Source: JAAURB01 sp049649525
GTDB lineage: Bacteria > Cyanobacteriota > Cyanobacteriia > Cyanobacteriales > Microcoleaceae
Length of the DNA: 64,000 bases
Reading direction: 5' to 3'
NCBI GenBank assembly: GCA_049649525.1
Contig: JBARZE010000064.1
Coordinates: forward strand, 62,001 to 126,000
Shown: positions 52,668 through 61,700 of the stretch, piece by piece
Layout: each line of letters begins with the position of its first letter
Numbering within the stretch: the first letter of the stretch is position 1
The notes under the pieces: model-generated
The model's input: only the letters and a program-made list of their open reading frames with translations
What the model was told of the DNA's origin: nothing
Databases searched by the model: none
Made by a program: the position numbers and the translations under genes

Positions 52668-53894
52668 TTAAGGATTAGCAAATGTATTAATTCTACCCCC
52701 GCCAATTGTCCGTCCTGGAATAGGACGTGGTACAGAAAAAGGTCGAGTAGCCGGGTTAAGATTATTAGAATTGCGAGGAACTAACGGATTGGGGGTAACA
52801 GTTGTATTTTGAATATTGGGTTGAGTCACTCCATAATTATAGTTCTGCACAGAACCTGAATTATTGTAACCATAAGCCGGATTTGAATAAACCCTTGAAG
52901 GAGATTGTCCGTCAGGATTTGTATAACCTGGGGTGATGGGAACTGTCGGTGGATTTAGAGGTAAATTTCGGGGAATTGAAAGATTCGTTTGATAAGGATT
53001 TTGGATAGGAATCGGCGCAATAGTTGGGGCTGATGGGGTATTTTGTGTCGGGTTTTTAGGAACAATCCAACTCGGTTGAGGCAAATTAGAAGAGGTGGGA
53101 CTAGGCAAAGCTTGGGTGGAATTTGTACCCAAATTTAATAATAAGGAAGGATCGGAATAAGTGGGTAAAGCATCAGAATAATTGGCGGTATTTGCGGCAG
53201 AATTAGGATCTTCTGAGGTCGTGGTTTGAGTTAACTCAGAATCAGTTGAATCTGTAGCAGATGAATCAGGATTATATTGCTCCATTGCCGCTCCTAATGG
53301 AGTTTGGGGAGCTATATTACTGTCTGAATTAGGAGAAGAAACCGCCTGATTTTCTCCGGTATTAAGGTTGAAATTATCAGTAATATTTAAATTAGATGTA
53401 TTGCCAAAAGTAGATGAATTTGGCGACAATTGCTGATTTTGAAAGAAATTAAAATTAGGTTTAGGGGGGATCGAATTCGATTGATCTGATGTCGAAAATT
53501 CGGGTAACAACAGATTAAATGATTTAGCAGAGTCGGAATTATTCCGAGACGGGCGAGCCGATTCTAATAGCGCTTCACCTGCTAAAATTGAATCATTAAA
53601 AGGATTAACTTGGGGAGCATTTGTATCGAGTTCCTCCAACAAGAAAGTAGAACTATCAATTTCTGCAGCAATAGAGCGTTCTTCATCTGAGAGTTGATTA
53701 CTGAGGACAGTATTTGGGGAATTGGGTTGAGGATCGTTGACTTGGAACCATTCTGGATGTTCCGACAATTGCCAAACAAATATTCCCAACAAAGTCACAA
53801 TTCCAACAGGCCCTAAAGTTCTGAGTTGACTCAGCGATCGCAGACGAGCCGCCCTAGAACGGGTAGACTCAGATTTAGCTTGGTATTTAGACAT
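52668..53894 (-). CDS. single-pass membrane protein with long Ser/Asn/Pro-rich tail, unknown function
   Basis: In this 408-residue protein, a basic start (SKYQAKSESTRSRAARLRSL) precedes one transmembrane helix (about residues 28-44, LGPVGIVTLLGIFVWQL), so the long C-terminal part should be periplasmic. That part is disordered in appearance: many S, N, P, T and Q, with short motifs NPYQTNLSIPRNLPLNPPTVP and repeated 'NPLVPRNSNN'-like runs. No catalytic motif is seen. Similar Pro/Asn-rich anchored proteins in cyanobacteria have unknown roles; an envelope or cell-wall-spanning linker is one possibility. Confidence 0.75.
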   Translation of the reverse strand: MSKYQAKSESTRSRAARLRSLSQLRTLGPVGIVTLLGIFVWQLSEHPEWFQVNDPQPNSPNTVLSNQLSDEERSIAAEIDSSTFLLEELDTNAPQVNPFNDSILAGEALLESARPSRNNSDSAKSFNLLLPEFSTSDQSNSIPPKPNFNFFQNQQLSPNSSTFGNTSNLNITDNFNLNTGENQAVSSPNSDSNIAPQTPLGAAMEQYNPDSSATDSTDSELTQTTTSEDPNSAANTANYSDALPTYSDPSLLLNLGTNSTQALPSPTSSNLPQPSWIVPKNPTQNTPSAPTIAPIPIQNPYQTNLSIPRNLPLNPPTVPITPGYTNPDGQSPSRVYSNPAYGYNNSGSVQNYNYGVTQPNIQNTTVTPNPLVPRNSNNLNPATRPFSVPRPIPGRTIGGGRINTFANP

Positions 53895-54148
53895 GATGAT
53901 TTGATCCCAACCGACGATAAAATAACGTATTGAACCTATCAGAGCGAGAGCGATTGATATCTCAGAGCTAGTTTAGCTTAACAGCAATTCATAGCGCTGA
54001 TGCAACTCTGCAGTATCGACTCAAATATCCGAGAGTTTAAGCTGAGATGTTATTATTTTATCCTTAAGCCAAGTCGAACAACTCGATTTTTATAATTATT
54101 ATCTGTTCTAGACCGGGAAAAAAGCACAATCTATAAAATAAAGTTGTA

Positions 54149-54874
54149 ATGAAAAAAACAGTTGAAGTCTTAGCCGATAAAGAAAAGTTGATCGAGCGAT
54201 CTGTCGATATTATTTTAGCTCAAATCAAAACCGCCATCGAACAACGCCATCGCTTTACGATCGCGTTATCTGGGGGTAGCACTCCAAAACCTCTGTATCA
54301 GAAGCTGGCAGCGGAGAAATTACCCTTAGAAAAGATTCATATTTTTTGGGGAGATGAACGTTATGTCGCTTCAGATCATGCCGATAGTAATCAATTAATG
54401 GCTCGTCAGGCTTGGATCGATCGAGTCGCTTTCCCCTTAGAAAATATTCATCCGATGCCGACAAACAGCAATGACCCCGCTGCCGATGCTCAAAAATATG
54501 AAGCTGAATTGCGGCAGTTTTTTCAACTCGCCCCCGGAGAATTTCCTCAATTTGATGTGATTTTACTGGGTATGGGAGATGACGCTCATACCGCTTCATT
54601 ATTCCCTCATACTGCCGCCTTAACTGAGCGTGAGCGCCTGGTTACTGTGGGAGACAAAGGGGGTGAGCCTCGAATCACTCTGACGGTTCCTACGCTGAAT
54701 CAGGGTCGTTGTGTGATGTTTGTGGTCGCCGGAGCCAGTAAACGTCCTGCTTTGGCTCAAGTCTTTACCGACGAGGCCGATGACATGATGTATCCTTCCC
54801 GCCTCATCCAACCTCAAGGCCAACTGTACTGGTTGCTCGACACCTCAGCCGGAGAACAACTCACCACCACATAA
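54149..54874 (+). CDS. pgl: 6-phosphogluconolactonase
   Basis: This 241-residue DevB/SOL-type enzyme catalyses the second step of the oxidative pentose phosphate pathway, the main night-time source of NADPH in cyanobacteria. Motifs are TIALSGGSTPKPLYQKL (about residues 38-54), IFWGDERYVASDHADSNQLM (about 66-85) and VILLGMGDDAHTASLFPH (about 140-157) with catalytic Asp and His. A 13-bp tandem repeat and hairpin follow the stop codon. Confidence 0.95.
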   Translation: MKKTVEVLADKEKLIERSVDIILAQIKTAIEQRHRFTIALSGGSTPKPLYQKLAAEKLPLEKIHIFWGDERYVASDHADSNQLMARQAWIDRVAFPLENIHPMPTNSNDPAADAQKYEAELRQFFQLAPGEFPQFDVILLGMGDDAHTASLFPHTAALTERERLVTVGDKGGEPRITLTVPTLNQGRCVMFVVAGASKRPALAQVFTDEADDMMYPSRLIQPQGQLYWLLDTSAGEQLTTT

Positions 54875-54876
54875 TA

Positions 54877-54927
54877 GGCCAGCGTCATCGGCCAGCGTCA
54901 TCGGCAGCCGAGCAAACCAAGCCGATG
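54877..54927 (+). terminator. 13-bp tandem repeat and hairpin after pgl
   Basis: GGCCAGCGTCATC occurs twice in tandem (54877-54902). CATCGGC (54899-54905) then pairs with GCCGATG (54921-54927), giving a 7-bp stem with a 15-base loop, followed by GATTTT. It is a weak terminator candidate. Confidence 0.4.
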
Positions 54928-55089
54928 GATGATTTTAGGCGGCGATCGCTGCGACTCAACTGGCTATAGTCTTTCTGATTTGTCACCCAAAGCCGCTGTT
55001 GTTGGCCGATAGAGCTGAGGTTTAAAGTACACTGGCCTCTATTTCCTCAGATAATTAAATGACTTATTACCCACCATCAAGAGAAATTA

Positions 55090-55836
55090 ATGATTGTTTG
55101 TCCCAATTGTAATCATCAGAATCCGGAGGGAGCAAATCAGTGTGAAGCCTGTTATACTCCTCTCCCGACAACAGTTGCCTGTCCCAGTTGTGGGGCAAGC
55201 GTTCAGAGTGACGCGACATTCTGTGGTCAATGTGGTTCAAGTTTACAACCGGCCACCAGCGCCACACAACAGCCCGGTGCTGACATCTTACCGACCCTAG
55301 TGACTCCCCCAACACCCGACCCCACACCAGAGCCTACAGTTGAATCTTCGCCACTCTCGACAACGACTTCAGCCCCAGATTTAGAAAAATCCAGTTCACC
55401 TCCTCCCCCATTTCCCCAAACGACAGCAACAGCAGCTAATGCACCGCCTGCATCCCCTGTTCCTCTGGCAGGAGTGGCTCCGGTGACCCCCGCAACTCAA
55501 TTGCAAAAACAGTCCGCTCAATTAGTGCATGTTCAAACTAATGCAGTCCTAGAATTACCTCAAAACTTATCCGTGATTCATCTCGGCAAACCCAATGACT
55601 TAGTTCCGCCAGATATCGATGTTTCAGGTTTTCCTAACTCAGAAATCGTTTCTCGTAAACACGCTGATATTCGGGCAGAATCAGATGCATTCTATATTGA
55701 AGATATGGGAAGTTCTAATGGAACTTATATTAATAATATTCCCTTATCCCCAGGAAATAGACACCGTTTAAGACCAGGCGATCGCATTTCATTGGGTAAA
55801 GGAGATAAGGTTTCTTTTATTTTCCAAATGACCTAA
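55090..55836 (+). CDS. double zinc-ribbon FHA domain protein
   Basis: In this 248-residue protein, two zinc ribbons occupy residues 1-55 (CPNCNHQNPEGANQCEAC, then CPSCGASVQSDATFCGQC). A Pro/Thr/Ser-rich linker runs to about residue 140. The C-terminal FHA domain (about 160-248) has the phosphothreonine-binding loops VSRKHADIR and MGSSNGTYINN. It would recognise phosphothreonine peptides. It is the first of three FHA genes within 2.2 kb. Confidence 0.9.
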   Translation: MIVCPNCNHQNPEGANQCEACYTPLPTTVACPSCGASVQSDATFCGQCGSSLQPATSATQQPGADILPTLVTPPTPDPTPEPTVESSPLSTTTSAPDLEKSSSPPPPFPQTTATAANAPPASPVPLAGVAPVTPATQLQKQSAQLVHVQTNAVLELPQNLSVIHLGKPNDLVPPDIDVSGFPNSEIVSRKHADIRAESDAFYIEDMGSSNGTYINNIPLSPGNRHRLRPGDRISLGKGDKVSFIFQMT

Positions 55837-56004
55837 GCTTTGTAAAGTTATGGGCTGAGCTGTTTGATACATCCTTTGAATAGGTACAATAAAGATGTAT
55901 GAGTTCAGCCTTTATCCGAATTTTGAGTAACGATTGATCGCTATCGATCCTTAACAATCTGCTGGATAAAAAAAGGTTGCGCTCTGCAATAACTTCAGGG
56001 TGCT

Positions 56005-56505
56005 GTGTTTGAATTAACGACTGACAATGTGATTAAGCTAACCTTGTTACATCCTTTCCAATCTATTCCTGTTCGGAGTTGGGCTTTTAAACAAGAACCG
56101 ATTATCCGCATCGGACGATCAATGAAGAATCATGTCGTCTTGTACAGTGCTGTGGTTTCTCGTCATCACGTCGAACTGCGGCAGTTTGCTCGAGGCTGGA
56201 AAGTGTTCAATTTAGGAACAAATGGAACTTATATTGAAGGTGTGCAAGTGTCTGAATCTTGGGTAAAGAATGGATGTGTAATTCATCTTGCTATTTCTGG
56301 GCCCAAAATTCAACTCAATATCGATCCTCATCCATCTAACTCTCAGCCACTCGATGATAGCTTGGATCAGAGCGAACCCTTAGTTAAGGTTCGAGACCCT
56401 TACGAAATTAAAACTCAAATTACAACTGCTTCTCCATCCCATCCAAATGCATTAAACTTGCCGCAAACTTATGAAGAGATTACAGAAGTCGATCCATGTG
56501 ATTGA
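56005..56505 (+). CDS. FHA domain protein (tandem paralogue 1)
   Basis: The 166-residue product starts at GTG 56005, with AGGG eight bases upstream. The FHA domain fills residues about 10-105: IIRIGRSMKNHVVLY, VVSRHHVELRQ, then LGTNGTYIEG. The ligand-binding Arg, Ser-Arg-His and Asn-Gly are intact. A ~60-residue Ser/Thr-rich tail follows. It is closely related to the next gene. Confidence 0.85.
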   Translation: MFELTTDNVIKLTLLHPFQSIPVRSWAFKQEPIIRIGRSMKNHVVLYSAVVSRHHVELRQFARGWKVFNLGTNGTYIEGVQVSESWVKNGCVIHLAISGPKIQLNIDPHPSNSQPLDDSLDQSEPLVKVRDPYEIKTQITTASPSHPNALNLPQTYEEITEVDPCD

Positions 56506-56739
56506 TTCATCCCAAGACAGCAATAGGCTTGAAAAAAATCATCTGTTTCAATATTTCAGAAATTAAAGATTTCTCGATAAACTTAATTTGAGGGTTAAAA
56601 TCGAACGTATTGGTTTTTGCCGATCTTAAGACATTCAGGAGCATCTAGAAAAGCGTTTAAAATAGGGATTAGCCCAACCTGTGATTCATTCAATCGATTA
56701 AGAAAAATACCTGCAAACCCAAACAGCAACATTATATTA

Positions 56740-57198
56740 TTGTGTGATAACTGCTTTGTGATTACAATAATTTTAATCCACCCAACTCAGCCAATTCCAG
56801 TCAACCGCTGGATGTTTAAAGAGAAATCGATTTTGCGAATTGGTCGCGCGAAAGATAACGATATTGTGATTTACAATTCCGTTGTTTCCCGCCATCATAT
56901 CGAATTATGGAAATCCTCATCTGGATGGGAAATTGTCAACTTTGGAGCGAATGGAACCTTTTTTGGGGGGAAACCGCTAACTCAAGTGCCAGTGTCGGAG
57001 GGGATGGTAATTCGTTTAGGACATTCAGGGCCACGGTTATTGATTAAATTAACCGGATCGGAATCTGAAAATATTCATCAGTTCCCAACTGGCAAGCCGA
57101 TTTCCATATCGCAATTAGATGAAACGGGAAGTATCGAAGATGAAACAGTTGCAGACTGTACCACCCGAGTTGAATATTTTGATCACAAAAAAACATGA
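56740..57198 (+). CDS. FHA domain protein (tandem paralogue 2)
   Basis: The FHA core LRIGRAKDNDIVIYNSVVSRHH aligns closely with the preceding gene, as do the flanking HPTQPIPVNRWMFK and FGANGTFFGG. The frame is open from TTG 56617, but that would add ~41 unrelated residues. By comparison with paralogue 1 the start is at TTG 56740 or GTG 56758; none has a good ribosome-binding site, so the start is uncertain. The C-terminus (ETGSIEDETVADCTTRVEYF) is acidic. The dus gene starts 26 bp downstream. Confidence 0.75.
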   Translation: MCDNCFVITIILIHPTQPIPVNRWMFKEKSILRIGRAKDNDIVIYNSVVSRHHIELWKSSSGWEIVNFGANGTFFGGKPLTQVPVSEGMVIRLGHSGPRLLIKLTGSESENIHQFPTGKPISISQLDETGSIEDETVADCTTRVEYFDHKKT

Positions 57199-57224
57199 GG
57201 CTCAGAACTTAACGGCAAAACCCG

Positions 57225-58241
57225 ATGAATACCTCAACCAGATTTAATCCGACTTCAACCACTGCAGTCATTCCCTTGAGTGTTGCGCCAATGATGGATC
57301 GTACAGATCGTCATTTTCGCTATTTCATGCGTCAGATCACCCGTCGAACCTTATTGTACACAGAGATGGTAACCACCGACGCAATTTTACATGGCAATCG
57401 CGATAAACTACTGGGATTTTCTGCGGTCGAAAAACCTTTAGTTCTGCAGGTGGGGGGCGACGGGCAGACTGAACTGGCAACCGTTTCGAGAATTGCCGAA
57501 GACTGGGGTTATGATGAAATTAACTTAAATGTAGGATGTCCCAGTAGTCGGGTACAAGAAGGGCATTTTGGGGCTTGTTTAATGGCTCAACCCCAACGGG
57601 TCGCAGAAGCCATTCAGGTGATGCAACAAGCGGTTAAAATACCTGTTACCGTCAAGCATCGCATTGGCATTGATGATCGCGATCGCTACGAAGATTTGGT
57701 CAATTTTATCAAAATCGTCTCAGAACAGGGCGGGTGCAGGCGTTTTAGTGTTCATGCCCGTAAAGCCTGGTTAAAAGGGCTTAGCCCCAAGGAAAATCGC
57801 ACTGTTCCTCCGTTGCGTTATGCAGATGTGCATCGACTCAAACAGGATTTTCCTCATCTGTTAATTGAAATTAATGGCGGCTTTACCGATTTATCCCAAG
57901 TTCAGCAACAACTACAACAAGTTGACGCGGTGATGATTGGACGGGCAGCTTATGATAATCCTTATCTATTTGCAATTGCAGATCAAGAGATTTTTGGGGA
58001 ACAAACCATTCCTCCCACTCGCCATCAGGTGGTTGAAGCGATGTATCCTTATATTGAAGATTGTTTGAGTCGGGGGCTTCGTCTCAATAGTATTACCCGT
58101 CATATACTGCAATTATTTGCTTTCCAACCCGGAACAAAAGCTTGGAAACGACACATTAGTGAAAATGTTTATCGTCCTGGGGCAGGAGTGGAAGTGCTAC
58201 AACAGGCCTTAGCAAAGATACCTGTTGAGAATGATGAGTAG
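57225..58241 (+). CDS. dusA: tRNA-dihydrouridine synthase (DusA type)
   Basis: In this 338-residue flavoenzyme, the FMN-binding TIM barrel begins PLSVAPMMDRTDRHFRYF (about residues 18-35). The catalytic cysteine is in NLNVGCPSSRV (about 100-110), with HRIGID and VHARKAWLKGLSPKENR further on, the latter typical of DusA. It reduces uridines 20/20a in the D-loop of tRNA. It lies close behind the FHA genes but has no obvious functional tie to them. Confidence 0.92.
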   Translation: MNTSTRFNPTSTTAVIPLSVAPMMDRTDRHFRYFMRQITRRTLLYTEMVTTDAILHGNRDKLLGFSAVEKPLVLQVGGDGQTELATVSRIAEDWGYDEINLNVGCPSSRVQEGHFGACLMAQPQRVAEAIQVMQQAVKIPVTVKHRIGIDDRDRYEDLVNFIKIVSEQGGCRRFSVHARKAWLKGLSPKENRTVPPLRYADVHRLKQDFPHLLIEINGGFTDLSQVQQQLQQVDAVMIGRAAYDNPYLFAIADQEIFGEQTIPPTRHQVVEAMYPYIEDCLSRGLRLNSITRHILQLFAFQPGTKAWKRHISENVYRPGAGVEVLQQALAKIPVENDE

Positions 58242-58743
58242 GGTGGGGTTTCCGTAGAATAGCCTGTTGGACGTGACGCTGAAGCCCATGATAAACAGCC
58301 CCCAGAAAGTGGAGCGAAGAAGTTAGGTTATAGTCGTATTTATACTGTTTATTAGTTCTGCTGTTCCTAAGGAATATTGACAGTGAATTTTCTTGATTAT
58401 TCTGATCTATTGATTTCAATTTAATATCTACTTAATTGTATTGAATTCAAACCAATAATCATCATCACATATCGCCATTGCGGAAAACGCGGAAAATCGG
58501 GAAATTAGAGGGTTCATTTCACACCCTCATCTCAATAATTTTGCGGATGACAGATTCAATACATTAATTGAATAATAGAGATAAGTACTTTATATATACA
58601 GAAATATCTGTACTCATTACTGAGTGGTGATTTAAGCGTTGGCTAGCCCTGGATGAGTTAGGAAATCAGTAGGATTGTCGAGTTACCCGCTTTAAACATT
58701 TGCCAACTTATATTCTTGACTGCGTAATAGTTTTGATAAAAAG
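58242..58743. other. 502-bp spacer, no gene seen
   Basis: A minus-strand open frame overlaps the end of dusA and has no coding character. No repeat or strong hairpin stands out; a short TATATATAC stretch near 58590 is the only promoter-like sequence before the kinase. Confidence 0.4.
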
Positions 58744-61700
58744 ATGTTAACTGCTCAATCTCAATTTACTACTCAAATAAAACATTGGCTAGAACAACTC
58801 CCGATCGCGATCGCTTTATTTGATCGTAACATGCAGTATATTCAAGCTAGCTTACGTTGGCGAGAACTTCTTGATTTAGGCAATCAACCGCTGATTGGAT
58901 GTTGCTCAACTCAAACAATACCAACCCTTCCGACTGACTGGCTGACTATCTACAAAAACTGTTTATCTGGTTTAACTCAATCTTGGCAAACGGAGTGTTT
59001 TGGAGATCAAAAAAAATCATCAAAAAGTCTAAAATGGCAGGCAATACCTTGGTATGATGAAGCGGGTAAAGTGGGTGGAATTACTGTTAGTATTGAAGCA
59101 GTTATAGAAGAAAAAAAAGTTAATCAACCTCCCGAATTACAGACATTTCAGCAGTTTAAAACACTGGCGGGTAATGTACCGGGGATGATTTATCAGTTTC
59201 GCCTCGATCCTGATGGTACAATACGTTTTCCTTACATTTCTTCCGGATGCTGCTATATTTATGAACTTGAACCGGAGCAAGTGTATCTTCAGCCTGATTT
59301 ACTGTTTGAAATGGTGCATCCGGATGATTTCCCTCTATTACAAAATACAATTGCTGACTCAGCTAAAACCTTAACAAAATGGGAAACCGAATGGCGAATT
59401 ATTACCCCAACCGGAAAACAGAAATGGCTTAAAGGTATTTCTCAACCGCAATACCAATCCGATGGCGCTATATTATGGGATGGCTGTGTCATTGATATTA
59501 GTGAACATAAAGCGACAGAAGCTCAACGTCAACAGTCTCAACAGTTATTACAATCAGTATTAGATAATATTCCGCAATTAATTTTTTGGAAAGATCGTAA
59601 CTCAGTTTACCAAGGCTGCAACCAAAATTTTGCTCGTGTGGCGGGTCTAAATTCCCCAGAAGAAATTATTGGAAAAACAGATTATGATCTGGCTTGGACT
59701 GATGAGGAAACCAATTGGTATCGCCACTGCGATCGTCAAGTCATGGCAGCGGGTCAACCCGAATTACATATTATTGAAACTCAACAACAAGCTGATGGTC
59801 GGCAAGCTTGGATAGAGACTAATAAAATTCCTCTAATTGATAGTCAAAATCAAGTCATTGGTATTCTTGGGACAGTTGAAGATATTTCCACCCGTAAACA
59901 AGCCGAAGAAACACTGAAACGCTACAATGAAGAACTCGAAATCCGAGTGCAAGAGCGCACGGCTCAACTGCAACAATCACTGCAAGAATTGACGAATCTA
60001 AAGTTAGCTATCGATAAATCAGCGATTGTTTCAATTACAGATCTTCAAGGAAGTATTATTGATGTCAATGATAAATTTTGTCAAAACTGTGGTTATTCTC
60101 GTAAAGAATTAATCGGGAAAAAACACACCATTATTAACTCAGGCTATCATTCCCCTCAATTTTTCCAGAAAATGTGGCGGAGGATTTCTCGAGGCAAGGT
60201 CTGGCAAGGGGAAATCAAAAATAAAGCCAAAGATGGCTCATACTACTGGGTTGATATGACTATTGTTCCTCTACTCAATAAAAAAAATCAACCCTATCAA
60301 TATATCTCCATTAGCCATAATATTAGCGATCGTAAATATGCAGAAATCGCATTACAAAATAGCCAAAATCAATTACAGGCATTCATCAATCATTCACCCG
60401 CAGTGATTTACCTCAAAAATTTAGAGGGTGAGTATGCGATCGCCAACGTTGAATGTGGGCGGGTTTTACAAGCATCTCCCGGAAAAGTCTTGGGAAAAAC
60501 AGACTATGATTTATTCCCGGAAGTTGCAGCATCTTATATCCAGCACAATGACCAAAAAGTCAGGCAAACAGCTCAACCCTTACATTCAGAAGAAGTAATT
60601 CCTCTGGCTGATGGGGAACATATTTATCAAACGATCAAGTTCCCGGTCGCTGATGCTGACGGCAATATCTACGCCATAGGCGGCATTTCAATTGATATTA
60701 CCAATCGTAAGAGCGCTGAGAATGCCCTGAAACAGAGTGAAGCTCATTTTCAACGTTTGACAGCAAATATTCCCGGAATGCTGTATCAGTATCGTTTAGA
60801 TGGCGATGGTAACTTTTCTTTCCCTTATGTCTCTTGCGGATGTAGAGATTTGTATGGATTAGAGCCAGAACAGATTCAACAAGATGCTAGTTTATTAAAA
60901 ATTCACCCAGAAGATGAAGTTGAGGTGATGGCAGCGGTGAGGTTATCTGCTGAAACCTTGCAAGATTGGAAACAGGAGTGGCGAACAATTCTGCCCTCGG
61001 GAGAGGTAAAATGGGTGCAAGGATTGTCACGACCTGAACCTCAAGCAGATGGTTCGATAATATGGGATGGTTGTCTGACTGATATTAGCGATCGCAAACG
61101 TACTGAAGAACAACTCCACCAGTTTCAGCAGCGACTATCGTTAATGGTTGAACAAACTCCTTTAGGGGTAATTGAATGGAATACCGAGATGCAAGTTACC
61201 GCCTGGAACCCTTCTGCTGAACGCATCTTTGGCTATTCTGCCACTGAAGCGATGGGTCAGTATATGAATTTTATTCTACCCGAATCAGTACGCCAACAAG
61301 TTCAAGGAATTAATGCTGATTTACTGATGCAACAAGGTGGACGCTACAGCATCAATGATAATTTGAGGAAAGATGGTCAAATCATTATCTGTGAGTGGTA
61401 CAACACCCCGCTCGTCACTCCAGAAGGAGAAGTGATTGGAATTGCTTCCCATGCGTTGGATATTACAGAACGCAAAATTGCTGAATTGCAACTACAACAA
61501 ACCACTGCTGAACTGCAAGAAGCTCAAAAATTGGCTCATATCGGTAATTGGAATTATGACATTGCCACAGGAGAAATTCAATGGTCTAAGGAGATGTTTC
61601 GGATTTATGGTTTAGACGATAAAACCACCGTACCCTCTTTTGAAGAAGTCATCGCCTTGTCTCATCCTGAAGATCGAGAATGGTTTTTGAAAGTCGTTAC

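Noticed and set aside
58156..58419. 87-codon minus-strand frame overlapping the dusA end
   Set aside because: It overlaps a well-supported gene on the opposite strand and shows no coding character beyond it.
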